DNA of 64,000 bases from Chimonanthus salicifolius (GCA_013350335.1 CM023540.1:56768962-56832961), one strand, 5' to 3'; shown: positions 23,068 to 36,115, counted from the stretch's first letter. Program-made: numbers and translations. The notes: a model not told the origin generated them from the sequence alone.

Positions 23068-24755
23068 TAATCAACCCCTTTTTTTATTCTTAATGGCTCT
23101 TGTATATCCCCTTTCGGGCTTGGCCATGCAATGGCTGGATCATGTTTCCTTGACCATCTTACTTAATAAGAGTTTATTGAGCACTTACTAATTCCGCGAC
23201 TCCTCCGGTTCTTTCCCTCCTACTTGTTCTTCCGATCCTTTCCTTAGCCTCTTCCTCCTTCTTTCTTATTCCTTTGGCCGAGTGTGAGCTTGATCACTAT
23301 AAAACCTCCAAAAGTGGTTCGGCCAAGAGTGGTATAGGTTTGAGAGAGAGATAGAATTCAGCCTTGCATAATAGTTTGAGATCAACACTTTTCTAAGTCC
23401 TTTGGTCTTGAGGAGTGATCGGCCAAAAGATGATTTTGAGGGAGAGAAGAACAGCCAAGAGGGAGAGGGAGAGTATGAGATGAATATCCAATTGTTTTGC
23501 TCCAAATGAGATGGTCGGCCAAGGTGATGGCTTTGGTGCAGCTCATTGTGTAACTCCCATTTCCTTAATCTCCCTCTAATGCTTCCCTTGGGGGTTTCAT
23601 CCATGAGATGAAACTCCCAAGGCTCCAACAGCTGCAATGGGGTGCCTTGTGTAACCTCCACAAACCTCATTCATCTTCCATCTTGGGGGTTTCATCCATG
23701 AGATGAAACTCCCATGTGCACAACTGCATGTGTTTGTTTGAAATATGTAACCGCCACCCCTCCATTACTTGCCCATGTGGGGGTTTCATCCATGAGATGA
23801 AACTCCCATGTAGCCAACGGTATTGTCTTGCCTTAGACCACAAAACCGTCCATCTCCCCTTTAGTTCTCATTTGGGGGTTTCATCCATGAGATGAAACTC
23901 CCCCCTCCAAGTGTGAACCCCTTGTGTAACTCTCACAAAAACACCACCTCCCATTCATTATTCATCTTGGAGTTTCATGCATGAGATAAACCTCCCATGC
24001 ATCCAACGTGAACCCATTGTTGAATTTGAAATATGTAACCCCCAAAAGCTCTCCATCCAACTCACTTTTCAAATAAATTTAATTCAAATTTATTTAACTC
24101 ACTTAACTCAACTCATCCAAGTAATTCAACTCAAACATGTAATTCAACTTACCATTTAATTCAACTCAACCATTTGATTCCATTTCCAACTCAAATCAGC
24201 CCCAACCAAGTTAAACTTGGACTCACTTGGTGCTCAACCAAGTCAACCATGACCCATTGGGTCCCTTTTGGGCATTTTGACCCAAATAGCCACCTTGACC
24301 CAAATAAATGTATCTTAACCATTTACCTTACATTAAACACTCATTCCATAACCGTTGGGTCTTAATTGGCCATTGCCCAACACCTTACCCATCTAAGGTC
24401 CATGTCCATTAATTCATAATTTAAATGGACAAAATTCATGTAAATTGATATCTTGAAAATCCGGGGTGTTACAGTAGTTGACCCAATTAAATTAATCCTA
24501 CCCATTTACCTTCAAAATCAATTCATCTTGACCCATTGGGTCCCAATTGAGCCATTGATCCATTTATTTAAGGCTTACCCAATTATTTCTAATTCAACCT
24601 TATCCATGACTCATTAGGTCTTAATTGGGTTATTGACCCATCCCCTTTACCCATTTAAGGTCCATCTCCATTATTTAATTTCAAATTCCATTAATTCACA
24701 ATTTAAATGGACAATTTCCATATATATTCATGCAATGAAAATCTGGGGTGTTACA

Positions 24756-25055
24756 GAGAATCGCAGCTTTTTGGGATTTGGGGGTTACTATTGAAGGTTC
24801 ATCAAGGATTTCTCCAAGATCGCCACACACATGACAAGATTGACCTGCAAGGATGCGCCATTCGTCTGGGACAAAAGTTGTGAGACAGTCTTCCACAGGC
24901 TGAAGGAGAGTCTGACTTCTGCTCCGATGTTGATTGTGCCAGAGAGAGACCGTAGCTATGTGATCCACTGTGTTGCTTTCGGTGATGGTTTGGGTTGTGT
25001 ACTGAAGTAGGATGAGAGAGTGATAGCTTATGGTTTGAGACAACTTAAGACCCAT
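24756..25055 (+). pseudogene. Element A end of RT and start of RNase H
   Basis: Sequence here matches 38745-39050 of element B: the TTTTTGGG...TTCATCAA segment ([17 protein letters not shown] in B), then TTCTCCAAGATCGCCACA, then the RNase H start (VPEREXXYXIHCVAXGDGL in frame pieces). Stops and frameshifts are frequent. The segment ends at AGACCCAT, where a Tat-like LTR is inserted; the gene resumes at 31057. Confidence 0.75.
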
Positions 25056-26098
25056 TGTTGAACACTGAAAATGACTATTTTATCCTTGATAATTAGATTA
25101 GTTAGCTTTTATTTTATGTATATTAGATATGCTAAATATTATTTTTGAGTTTTGTAGGAAAAATAGGGAAATACAAGAAATTGATCTAAAAGTGGAAAGA
25201 ACTGCTGAAAGTGGGCCTCAAATTTTTTTTTTTTTGGAAAGTGTATTAAAATTGACACTAATTTTAGAATTCATTGTAAAATTATCTTAATTCAAATCCA
25301 GCTATGAGAGTTTGGATTAGGATAATTAATTATTGAGCTATATTGTAAAATGATAAATTCACAACATTATCACCAATGGGCCCACTAATCCAAGTTCAAA
25401 GCCTGCGAGTCAGAATCCATGAGCCAAAGTTCACCAGTGTCCTGGCCAGAATTAAGCCCAAGTCTATGATCCAAGTCAAAGGCCCAAGAAGGAAGCCTAG
25501 CAAATTCAAATTGTCTAAATTGCAAAATTGGTGATGTGGCAAACAAAATTAAAGTGGGAACCTCTGAAATTGAGAATGTCAAAATTCCAATACAAAAATC
25601 ATGCAAGCCAAGAATTGGAAGCACCATCCATACAAGTAATATGAGCATCAAATGAGGTGGATTTGGATTAGAAACATTCAAGTCCATTTGGAATTTCAAA
25701 GACAGATTTTTGGAATAGAAACTTGTGGAGAAGTTTTCTCAAAATTCCATGAGCAAGAATCGTTGGAGCCTAAGTTGGAATGTGCCATGGGCATACTAAA
25801 CAATGAAATTCGTATGGAGTATTTTGAGAGGAGAAAAAATGGGATTTGAGTCCAAATATGGATTAAAGATGAGTTAACAAGATAAAATCAAAATCCCATT
25901 GGGATTTCCCACTAGCTAGGATCATATGATACACCAAGGAAAAAACGTGTGAATATTATGAAGCCCAGAAAGAGAGAGAAAATAGGGATTTTCTGTAACA
26001 CCCCGCCCTTTTCACTCTAATAATCAAAGTTTATTTATTTTTTAAATATAATAATCAACCAAGTGATCGGGGAGGGATCTCACGACGCGAGTTAAGTT

Positions 26099-26114
26099 CG
26101 GATCTCTAAATCCG
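26099..26114 (-). other. Conserved LTR hairpin (T family, copy 4)
   Basis: The minus strand reads CGGATTTAGAGATCCG, with arms CGGATT and GATCCG. The fourth and fifth pairs are A-T and T-A, against G-C and T-A or A-T and C-G in the other copies. Confidence 0.5.
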
Positions 26115-27173
26115 ACCCTTAACTGGCCAAGCCTATGTGCGTATGAACTAAGTCCATAAAACTGATCCACACATGGTATAAATACAACTTGCGGAATAAA
26201 CTTAGTCTTAATCTAACTGCGGGTTATAATAGATTCTAGACTACTCCATTTTATAACTTAAGATAGCAAGTACATAATTTATTCTCCAAAATTACTAAAT
26301 AACCTTAGTCTATCATTCATTCCAAACCATCCAAATAAACCAAACCATAGTAGCTACTTAACTACATTATTACATGCCAACATCATCTAGCTATCAAATT
26401 ACATTGTCCAATAACTTAAATAAAAATCCATAAGCCAATCCATAAATCAAGTCCATTAAAAATCCATTCACAACCCAAGCTCCTATGCTTGATTTCCTTC
26501 ACGATCCTCATTCTTTGCCTTTCCTGCGTCATCCACTATGGATAGAGATAGGGTGTTAGATCAACGCGCCCAGTAGTGTTTCTGAATAAGGCTACCACAG
26601 GGTTAGTATAAAACATGCAAATAATATAATAATACATGTGCGTCAAAATTCCATAAAAACATGTTATGTATGAAATGAACATGTATTGAGTCCCACCCAT
26701 CACCATTCTACATAACCTCCTCTTGATGGGATTCTCATCGTCAAGGTACCCCACAGTGGTCTTTCGGACGCCCCGACGGAATGTGGCCTCCGGATTCCTC
26801 TTGATGGGATTCTCATCATCAAGGTACCCCACAGTGGTCTTTCGGACGCCTCGACGGAGTATGGCCTCCGGTTACAACAACATCATCCCATGCCATGCAT
26901 GAGATGTCTATGCAAACATGCCATTTAGAAACATAACTTTACATTCATATAAGTTATCGAAATCAACATAAAACAGCATAAAGAAATGTGGTTACAATAA
27001 AGGTAGGAAACCTACACTATGTTACTTTGTTTGACTCTTCCTTTGAACCGTCTTCCGATCACGGCTTGTACACCGTTCTAGAAATCCAAATACCTTATGT
27101 ACATAGCAGCAAGCTAATTATTTTATCTACCTAATTTCCAGCAAAGCTTAATGTTCCAAGAACCACTTAGTGG

Positions 27174-28012
27174 GGTTCGGCCATAGCCATGGCCGAACCT
27201 CACCCATTAAAACTTTGGTCACCCTTATTTATCTAAACCATTTTGATTAACCCAAAACTCCCAAATGAACCTTGGTAGGGTTCGGCCATACTGTATGGCC
27301 GAACCTTACGCTCTTGGGTTTTGGCTCACATGTCCATTCCTATGATCTTTTCATCTTGGATCATTTCATCATAATTACCATCATGCCATTTAGCTTATCC
27401 TTTGGTTTAATTTATCTTAAACAAAGTCCATCACCAAGCCACTTTAGTGGGGTTTGGCCATACATATGGCCGAACCTCACCACTTAACTTTTAATCCTTT
27501 AATCTTTCATTAATCCAATTCCAATTATAAACTTAGCACTAAGTCCCCCAAGTGACCCTTTAGTGGGGTTCGGCCATACTGCTTGGCCGAACCTCACCAA
27601 ACTGATTTGTCCATCTTTCCATCATCTTTGATGGCTAATTAATTTCTTATATTAAGTCCATAGATAAACCTATCTTATTCTTAAATCAAAGCACATAATG
27701 ATTACATAATTTCCATCCTACACTTAAACCAATTAACCATCAAAAACAGTCCATGGGATTAGGCCATACACATGGCCGAACCCCAAGGTTTCCTTGATGT
27801 AAACCCTCCAATATTTGTCCATAGTTTTTTATCAGCACTTAGCTTAATAACCACATGATTCAGCCATGTAATAACTGGTCAAAATCAGTGACCTTATCTC
27901 CCTTTAAAATCCTTTAAAAAAACTTCATTACATAATATAAATTTCATCTCTCAAACGCCATAAAAATCACCAAGTTTTCCCATGGGGTTCGGCCATCCAA
28001 AGGGGCCGAACC
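27174..28012. repeat. GGTTCGGCCAT palindrome family in T-family copy 4
   Basis: Clear copies start at 27174, 27279, 27451, 27567 and 27986 (26-27 bp each). Weaker ones are near 27757 and 28068. Arms are GGTTCGGCCAT or GGTTTGGCCAT against ATGGCCGAACC. Loops differ (AGCC, ACTGT, ACAT and others), whereas arms are mostly kept paired: the copy at 27567 has CGGCCATACTGCTTGGCCG, and that at 27986 has GGCC...GGCC with a changed loop. Confidence 0.85.
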
Positions 28013-29958
28013 CTATGGTCCATATTTTAACATTTTTAAACATCATAATCCTATATCTAAACCATTGATGGATCTGGCCATACGATGGCTAGATCTCATT
28101 CCCTTAACCAACTTTATTTATCAATGGCTCAAAGTGCACTTACCAATACCGCGTCTCCTTCGGTTCTTTGACTCCTTCCTTGGTCCTTTACTTCCCTAGC
28201 CTCTCCTTCTTTCTTCTTGTTCTTTTGGCTGAGACAAACCTTGCTGCAACCTCCTTGGAATACTTCAGCCAGGTGATATGAATTTGAGAGAGAAAATGAG
28301 AGAGAAAGGAAGAGAACTTGGCCTTGGATGAATGTGCTAAGCCTTGATGCCAAACCCTTTGGCTGAACTTGTCTTGATGAAAGAGATCACCTAGGATTGA
28401 TTGAAGCTAATCAACCAGCTGTTGTTCTTGGTTGTGAGAATGGAGAAAACGGCAAAGAGAGAGAGAGATAGAGAGTGAAATGAGCACTCTTTGTTTAATC
28501 AAAACCAGCCCAAGGGGTGGTGTCTCTAAGTGACAACATTTGTAACTCCCATTTGCTTTCAACATAAACACATAAACCTTTATGCTCACTTGGGGGTTTC
28601 ATCTATGCAATGAAACCTCCCCAAGCTCTCAACGTCTCCCATGGATGGTGTTTGTGTAACCTCCCCTTTCCTTAAGGTCTCACATGGAGGTTTCATTTTG
28701 AAGTGAAACTCCCATGTGCTGCACCGTCCCTCCATTGGTTGCCTCTTTGTTTTGGCTTGTGTAACAGCCACCTCTCTAATGTGTAACTCCATAGACAGCA
28801 GCTCCATTCAGCTCCATTTGATCCTCATCAACGTCCCATGTGGGAGTTCCATCATTGAAATGAAACTCCCCTCCTCCAAGTGTGAACACACTTTGTAACT
28901 CCCATTGGTTTAAAATCTATTTTGGAGTTTCAACTTTTAAATAAAAAACTCTCCATGTTCCAACGACTAGCCCCTTGGTTAACCTTGTATTGTAACTCTC
29001 AAACAGCCATTGTTTTAGCTTAAGTAATCACTACCTCTCCATTTGGAGCTTCATGCATAAGCCACAATCCCCATGCTCCCAACGTTGTAACCTATAATTT
29101 TGAATTTGAAATGCCATAATCTATTATGTGTAACTCCACCAAACAGCAACTCCATTTATTCTCCATCCTTGGAGTTACATGCATGAACTATCAATCCATC
29201 TATTGGTTGTCCTTTGAAGACTCAAGCATGGCATAAACCCTATAACATTTCCAACGTGCATAATTCTTTTAATCTTTGAAATACCACTCCCCACAATTGT
29301 AACTCCCAAAACCGTCACCCCATTCATTTTTAAATTAGGAGTTACATGCATGGAAAGCCTCCCATGCAGCCAATGTTCTCTTGGTTTTGAATTTGAAACA
29401 GCCCACAAGCTTTTATCTCCACACCTCACTCACTTAAAAATTAAGTATTCCATCCAACTCATTTATTTAGCTCACCCAACTCAACTCATTTAATGTAACT
29501 CAACTAATAAATTCAACTCACTCATCTCCATCATTTAATTTATCTCAATCCCACTCAAACATTAATTAAACTTAACCCAATTAAGTTTTGAACTTAAACA
29601 ATGATTAATCATGTCATCCACGACCCATTGGGTCCCATTTGGGTCCTTTGACCCATTTAACCTCTTTGACCCAAATAAATGTACCTTACCCATTTAACTT
29701 AATTTAAACCTTACACAAATGCATTGAGTCTTACTTGAGTAACAGTCCCACCATTTTTTCTCATCTATGATCATAACCCTTCAATTTATAAATCCAATGG
29801 CATTTTCGTAAATATTGCTATATTGAAAAATCTAGGGTATTACATTTTCCATCTCCCATTTGCATGTCACATACAATTGCAATGGATTTTGCAATCTTAA
29901 TTTTCGTGTAAAGCAATAAGTCCCACATTGCTTTCAAGGGCATATTCCCTCTCTACAC

Positions 29959-29966
29959 TATAAATA
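29959..29966 (+). promoter_or_regulatory. TATA box of the Tat-like LTR
   Basis: TATAAATA within CACTATAAATATGGGG, in the right-hand part of the Tat-like LTR after the T-family insertion. It matches, in inverted orientation, the TATA box at 9410-9417. Confidence 0.45.
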
Positions 29967-31056
29967 TGGGGTCCCAAGACACAGTGAATTAAGGTGTGTA
30001 AGGACTGGAGACCGAGGAGACTAGAAGAGAAAATAATACTCGAATTTTGTCTGTGAGTTCTTGTATTTTATTTTTATTTCATGTCTTTGATGCCCAAACT
30101 CCAAAGCATTGTAATTTTAATTTCCAATTTAATTGAATGAAATTCATGGTAACTTCTTTAGATTTAAGGTTTTCCAATTGTTAAATATTTTATGGTGATT
30201 GTTTTTTATTTTTTTTTACATTCTTTTTAAGATTGTTATGGAATAAATTATTTTAAGAGTTTTCAAGAAATGTAGAACCCCATTTAGGATCGGTGGAACT
30301 TAACCTTTTCAGATCTAAGGCTCTTTTCGAAGAGTAACTTATTTTTAGACTCGAAAAGGAGAGTAGAAATTCTACCCAAGCCTAAAGCTTGAATTGAAAA
30401 TTTATGACTTGATGGACATCATGAATTTCTTAATTAGGATTTAATAAATTGAGAACATGAATTTATATTTAATAATTCTAGAAGATTTCATAATCTAGGC
30501 CATGATTTTATTTTTATAACAAAGAATATGCAACCCTAATAACTTGTCTCAATTCCATTGTAAAATATGAAAACTTTATTTGTTATTCTTTTCTTTTATT
30601 CATTAAATTCTTTATTATTTTCTTTTGTTTCATTTATTTAATCCTCTCAAATTCTTTGGAACTAGGTTGGAATATTGTATTTGTGTCTTAGTTTTATAAT
30701 TTTGAATTAAGTTGAGATTGATTTATTCCATCTTTGTAATAAAATTTGGATAAAAGTGTGATTCCATGATTTTGTGTCATAAATTGGATCTCATGTTTTG
30801 TCAATTTTAAAAGTTAGATGCTACTTTTCCTAAGTGTAGAGAATTAATAAAATAAGAACATCATTCAAAGATTTAGAAATTTCTCCATGTTTAGACCTAA
30901 TTTCATAGTTCTATATTCTTAATCCACATTATTTTTAATGGTACTAATTTATTTTTAGATATATATTTTGTTGATTTCCCTTGGGTACGACCTCACACTC
31001 ATTCACTACACTATTAAAATGGTGTGTACGCTTGCGAGTAAATTTAAGACACAACA

Positions 31057-32855
31057 CCCATGAATAGAACTATCCTACTCATGACTTGGAATTAGCGACT
31101 GTGGTATTTAGACTCAAGGTTTGGAGACATTACTTGTATGGAGGTTTGAGGTTTTCTCAGATCATCATAGCCTCAAATATTTATTCACATAGAACGAGTT
31201 AAACATAAGGCAGAGACGGTGGATGGAGTACCTTGGTGACTATGACTTTGTGCTGTCTTACCACCCCAGTAAGGCGAACGTAGTTGCAGACGCCTTGAAT
31301 CGCAAGGTGAGATGAGCCATGTCGATTCTAATTGGAGGATATAGAGCATCCAGACTCTACAACATGGTTGTCTAACCAGAGATCTATGATAGGGTCTTGA
31401 GGGCTCAACAAACAGATGGGAGGTGCATCACATTGAGAGATTATGTGGCCAGTAGCAATGGACCCTTTGGATGGGTTGTGAGACGAGATGGTGGGTTGAT
31501 CTTCCAGGGCAGACTGTACGTACCCATGTTAGGGCAGTGCTATGAGAAGGTATTACGGCACTTCCATCTCTCCAGATTTGCAGTACATCTGGGATGCACG
31601 AAGATGTTTCATGATTTGCATTAACAATTCTAGTGGAGAAGCATAAAGAGGGCAATGGTTGAGTTTGTGACCCGTTGTTTGACTTGCGAGCAGGTCAAGA
31701 TAGAACACTTGAGACTCGTTAGTGAATTAAAGTCTTTTCCGATCCCCGAGTCGAAGTGGGATCACATATCTATAGATTTCGTGATTGGTTTGCTGAAGTC
31801 ACCTCGAGGACATGATGCAGTATGAGACATAGTGGATCGATTGACTAAGTCAACCCATTTCATTAGTATGAAGACGACGAATTCTTTAGAGACTTTGAGT
31901 CAGTTGTATTTGACGGAGGTCGTCAGACTGTATGGTGTGCCTATGTCGATTGTTTTAAACTGGGACCCGAGGTTTGTTTCTCGGTTCTGGCAGAGCTTAC
32001 AGAAATAGTTGGGCACACAACTGTGTTTCAGTCCAGCGTTCCATCCGCAGACAAATGGCCAGTCGGAACGGACCATTCAGATCTTAGAGGATATGCTCTG
32101 AGGTTGTATTTTGGATCATGGCGGTAGCTGGGAGGGTTACTTACACTTGGTTGAATTTATTTACAACAAGCTACCAGTCCAGTATGAAGATGGCTCCGTA
32201 TGAGGCCTTGTATGGTATACCATGCAGATTGCCCTTGTGTTAGGCCGAGACCAGTGATAGAGTGATGTCACTACCAGATATGATTAGGGAGACTACTGAG
32301 CAGGTGAGACTGGTTAAGTAAAGGTTGTTGACTGCACATCGCCAGCAAAAGAGTTATGCTAACAGTCGGAGGAGGGCACTAAAGTTCGCATTTGGGGATC
32401 ATGTTTTCCTTCAGATATAGCCCCGTCATGGGATTTAGAGGTTTGGACGCGGAGAAAAGCTATCACCCCACAATTTGAGGTACTAAAGAGGCTCGAAGAA
32501 GTAGTTTACAAGCTTGCACTTCCTCCGTTTCTCGCCCAAGTGCACAACGTCTTCCATGTTTCAATGCTTCAGAAATACCATCATAATCAGTTGCATGTGA
32601 TTAACTGGGAGGACGCGGAGCTTAGCGAAGACGTCACCTATGAGGAGGGACCAGTGCGGATTGAGGATTCGAGGGAGCAATGGCTTCATGGAACGACTAT
32701 CCATTTGGTTTTAGTGGTTTGGCAGCGCAAGGGCAAGGAGTCTTCCACTTGGGAGAACGAGGCAACAATGCAGAAGCAGTTTCCAGCCTTGTTTGAGACT
32801 AGAGGTATGAGTTCAGATTAAATTTCGATCACAAAATTCCTTAATGGGGTGTTGT
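31057..32855 (+). pseudogene. Element A RNase H end, integrase and chromodomain-like tail
   Basis: RNase H remnants include [20 protein letters not shown] near 31215-31290. The integrase starts near 31397 with FGWVVRRDGGLIFQ, then the HHCC-type region (HFHLSRFAVHLGCTKM). Core motifs follow in broken frames: ISIDFVIGLL, the ILNWDPRF-like counterpart of the second Asp, and GQSERTIQIL with the Glu. The last frame (32540-32821) reads VHNVFHVSMLQKYH and then HLVLVVWQRKGKESSTWENE, the chromodomain-like tail that Tekay/Del elements use to target heterochromatin (family knowledge). Numerous stops make it inactive. It ends at the 3' LTR start, 32856. Confidence 0.85.
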
Positions 32856-33460
32856 AATGGCTCGTTATGTTTTTACCAATTTTTAAGGAGATTTAGGAAT
32901 CTCCGTGTCGTTTTGGTAGCAATGGGGAGAGTGTGGGCTCCATGGTGGGCCCCATTTGCCTGATTTCGAGTTAGAGAGCTCGAAGGTCATTTTGGTAATT
33001 TTGATTTATTAAATATTTTATCATGAAAAAAATGTTTTAAAAATCACATATTTTGATTCGTTTCCTGAAAAAGTGTGTTTTCATCTTTTTCTACAAAAAA
33101 ATTGAGTTTGGGACCCCATTTTTACCTTTGTTAGAATTCAGCCAGTTTCGAATCCGAGTTCACAACTCCCCATTGCTGTGAACCCAAACCCTAACCCTAC
33201 CCTATTTAATTCTCTTTTTTTCTCCCTCCCTCCACATTGTAACCCTAACCCTAGCCTCTACAACTGCCCAACCCTGTTGGCCATTTCTCTCTCTTGCTCT
33301 TTTTCCCCCTTTCTTTCTCTTTCCTCTCGTCCCTCTTTTTTGAAACCCTACCATATTCTAGTCGCCCCCTTCCCCCTCTCCCCTCTTCTACTTCTTGGAA
33401 ACACCAACTCCAACCCCCTTTTGTAACGGTGCCTCTTCATCTTCCTTTCTTTCCCCCATC
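32856..33460 (+). mobile_element. Element A 3' LTR, left part
   Basis: It starts TGTAATGGCTCG, 35 bp after the last codon of the chromodomain-like tail. It aligns with the LTR of element B through TTTTGGTAATTTT and the AAACCCTA stretch. It breaks at 33460 where element B is inserted; the remainder appears at 47453. The C/T-rich stretch 33180-33460 corresponds to the pyrimidine-rich 5' part of B's LTR. Confidence 0.75.
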
Positions 33461-35863
33461 TGTAATGACCCGTCCCGAATTTTCTAATTTCCAAAGAGAT
33501 TTTCATGTCTCCAAGTTGTTTTCAGGACCTTGGTAGCAGTGAAGAGAGTGTTGCTGCCGTGGTGAGCCCAGTTTGCCTGTGGTCGAGTTCGGGAACTCGA
33601 TGGGCATTTTGGTAATTTTATAATTATTGTGTATTTGTCATGAAAACTTGATTCAAAAGTCACACGTTTTCTCACCTGAGATCTTTCAGATTCTTTCTTT
33701 GAGCTTTTTGTCCTACTCTTCTGAAAAGATTTTGAAAAGTCAAAAAAAAAATTGAAACCCTAAACCCTACCTTTTTCGCCACACTGTAGCCGCTCACGCT
33801 ATAGTGCCGCCGCCTCCCCCTCCACCCACCCAATAGTCGTGGCCCTCGTCTTTTTCTTCTTCCCGATCTCTCTCAGTAACTCTCTCTTCCTCTCCATCTC
33901 TCTCGGTTTCTTATTCTTCTTCTCCTTCTCTACCTCCGACCGGCTCCACCTTCGTTTTTCCCCTATTTTCCCCTTTCCTTTCTTCAATTTTCGACGTTTT
34001 TACTCAGTTTTCCCCTATTTTCCTTTTCTTTTCTTCGATTTCCATGCTTTGCTTGGTTTTCCTTTTTCATTTTCTTCATTTTCTCTACATTTCCACAGTT
34101 TTCCTTTCTTTCACCTCATTTGCCCCTTTTCTTGGATTTTCCTTGATTTTCTCCCCTTTTTCCCTCCGACTCAGCTGAGTTACTGAGTTGCTCGACCGAG
34201 TGCCGAGTCAACTCAGTCGGGATTTTTCTAAGTCAACTCAGCCCTTGGCCTGGAGTGGCGACCAAGCTACTCGACCCACTAGCCCAGACCCTACCCGACC
34301 CAGACTTGGTCTGGCCCAACCAGGCCCAGACCTGGTCCAGCCCACGTCTGGCAGGCCCAATTCTTCGGCCCAATCCACATTGGCCCAGTTTCCAGACCCA
34401 GCCCTCTTTCAAAGCCCATTTTCAAGTCTGGCCCACTTTCCAGACCCCGCCCAGTTCAGCCCGTTTTGGACCTAGCCCAATTTTAGGCCCATTTTCTCCT
34501 TGGCCTCTTTTTAACCCGTTTATCTTAATTACTCATTCGTTCTTCTTTGTTTCAACAGATTGAACTCCCTTAAAACAACATGTCGTTTACTCGCTTTGGA
34601 CTTTCGACTCCACACACACGGTGTGGGGACTTATCACTATTTTAGCATGCACTGCATATATTCATGCCGTTATTTTTGGACGGAGAGCCACCCGAGTGTA
34701 ACCCTCTATTTGTTTAGGCACTCGCTAAGGGAAATCTGTTGAAATAAGTTTGTGGCAGGGGGTCCGCTCGTGTGTACTTCCATTATCTATGTGCGTCGTA
34801 GAGAATTTTAATTAGATGATTTGATAATTGAATATATATCACTTGAAAACTGTTGATGATGTTGGAGTGTGTGTTCATTAAATGTTAATGAAATCGTGTT
34901 GAGTGTAGATTTGCGTGATTAAGTAACTCATTGTATCCTTCTGACTTGCGTGATGAACTATGTTGTTGATTTTGACTTGGTTGTATAAGAGCGTATCCTT
35001 GTCGTTATACATGTTGTGACTTAGTGTGAATGCATTGGAGAGACTATCCATATGTATACATGCTTATGATGATGTGATGAATTGGTTGTCGGGAGGACTT
35101 CCCCATTGTGCTCCGGTGGCCGAGACCCCCATAGGGGTTGTGGGTCTCCCTATTGCGTTCCGGTGGTCGAGGTGCCTACCCTTGAGATTGGCTTCCCCGT
35201 TATGCTCCGGCGGTCGAAGTCCCCATAGGAGATGCTGGTATCCCCGTTGCATTATGGCGGTTGAGGCAGTGATATATTTCATGGTCTCTGATTATGTTAG
35301 CAGGGACCGGAGTTGTTGGGAGACCATTGAGAGTTATGGAGATGATATCTTGGATTTTGTTAGTGGAAACATTGGTTAATAAAGCAGTTGAGTACCGTAG
35401 ACATGGGTATTAATTCACTTATGATGTTCACTGCCCTTTTTATTTGTGATCTATAGCTATGTTGCCAATATGTGGTATGTTTTATCCCTTCACTGGGCTG
35501 GTTTACTCACCCCTTACCTTTCAGGTGCCCCGATCACAGAGGGGCCAGGCGGGTCCCTTGAGCAAGTACCTGGAGAGGAGTAGCAGTGAATAGAAGTTTA
35601 TGTTTATGTTATGCTTTAAATTTGAGAAATTTCAGTCACATAGACTCAATATCACATGTTTGTTTGGATGAGTGTATAACCACTTGATTAGTTTACATTT
35701 GTGGTTCGTTATGTTTCCTAGTTCTGGACTCGTGGTTTGTTGGATGGGAAGTAGTTACCTCGTTTCAAAAAAAAATCATTATTACTATTATACCCAATAT
35801 CCGTCTTTTGTGACTTCTAAGGTTTTCGGAGATAACGTGTCCGTAACGGGACAGAGCGTTACA
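33461..35863 (+). mobile_element. Element B 5' LTR (2403 bp)
   Basis: It starts TGTAATGACCCGTCCCG and ends ACAGAGCGTTACA. It contains pyrimidine-rich tracts (33840-34160), a segment of repeated GGCCCA phrases (34260-34510), and CTCCGG-type subrepeats at 35095-35275. A conserved block near 35505-35530 reads GGTTTACTCACCCCTTACC, ending in an acceptor-like TTTCAGGTG. Long open frames at 33839-34186 and 34188-34475 are composition artefacts of these tracts. Confidence 0.9.
35095..35275 (+). repeat. Degenerate LTR subrepeats (CTCCGGTGGYCGAG core)
   Basis: Four units of roughly 45-60 bp, each with CCCCRTTRYGYTCCGG followed by GTCGAG or GCCGAG and an ACCCCCATAGG-like tail. The 3' LTR has the same array at 46678-46858, and element A has a relative at 48925-49100. 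Confidence 0.75.
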
Positions 35864-35865
35864 GT

Positions 35866-35877
35866 TGGTATCAAAGG
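35866..35877 (+). other. Primer-binding site of element B
   Basis: TGGTATCAAAGG begins two bases after the LTR end. It resembles TGGTATCAGAGC, complementary to the 3' end of initiator tRNA-Met, the usual primer of plant Ty3/gypsy and copia elements. Mismatches (A for G, GG for GC) reflect decay. Confidence 0.8.
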
Positions 35878-36115
35878 GCGGTTCAACTGTCGGACTGTGC
35901 ATGGGTTAGAGATGGATGAGATGACAACTAGATATTAGGTTCATCTCATGTGTGATAAGGTAGATGGAACTAGGTTCTTGGATAGCGCGTAGATATTCTA
36001 GGTTTGTATGATATACCTAGTACGCATCCCTTGAGATAGTATGTTTGAGATGTGTACTATTTTGGATTTTTGCTTGTTAAGGTGTCTGACCTTCAGTATC
36101 TTTATGAAACAAGCG

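Larger units (their letters stand above)
21044..24473 (-). mobile_element. T-family solo LTR, copy 3, nested in copy 2 (3430 bp)
   Basis: It starts TGTAACGCCCCACCC and ends CGGGGTGTTACA on the plus strand. The flanking 5-mers are GTATT (21039-21043) and GTAGT (24474-24478), one mismatch. Excising it rejoins TTGGATCTCAATTGGGTA with TTGACCCAATTAAATT, which matches the continuous inverted sequence around 14300-14400 in copy 1. This shows one family member inserted into another. It contains seven palindromes of 27 bp. On its minus strand, subrepeats carry CACTCCGTC. Confidence 0.85.
17547..24755 (-). mobile_element. T-family solo LTR, copy 2 (about 3.8 kb without its nested copy)
   Basis: On the plus strand it starts TCTAACGCCCCGCC and ends GGGGTGTTACA, an inverted T-family LTR with a G-to-C change in the first dinucleotide. 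Target duplications are AAGAA (17542-17546) and GAGAA (24756-24760), one mismatch. Removing it rejoins the RT of element A. A second T-family LTR is nested at 21044-24473. The element carries a decayed array of about 45-bp units, a GC-rich tandem array, a 161-bp duplication and a long (GA)n tract. Confidence 0.8.
25994..29844 (-). mobile_element. T-family solo LTR, copy 4 (3851 bp)
   Basis: It starts TGTAACACCCCGCCC and ends TCTAGGGTATTACA on the plus strand. The target duplication TTTTC is exact (25989-25993, 29845-29849). It carries the conserved block ACCCTTAACTGGCC, two CTCCGTC subrepeats (26725-26875), at least five GGTTCGGCC palindromes, a GA-rich tract near 28459 and many TTTCATC...GAAACTCCC phrases (28590-28900), also seen in copy 3 at 23580-23905. 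No protein domain. Confidence 0.85.
25056..31056 (+). mobile_element. Tat/Athila-like solo LTR split by a T-family LTR
   Basis: It starts TGTTGAACACTGAAAATGAC and ends TTTAAGACACAACA. The target duplication CCCAT is exact (25051-25055, 31057-31061). Removing it rejoins RNase H of element A (AGACCCAT/GAATAGAACTATCC, compare 39048-39070). Without the nested copy at 25994-29844 it is about 2.1 kb. No internal genes are seen. The open frames at 25385-25849 lie in LTR sequence and have no known domain. Confidence 0.8.

Noticed and set aside
33839..34563. Open frames of 95-115 codons in the 5' LTR of element B
   Set aside because: They follow pyrimidine-rich and GGCCCA-rich tracts, have low-complexity products and lie in a noncoding LTR. 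The same holds for 45339-45784 and 45814-46204.
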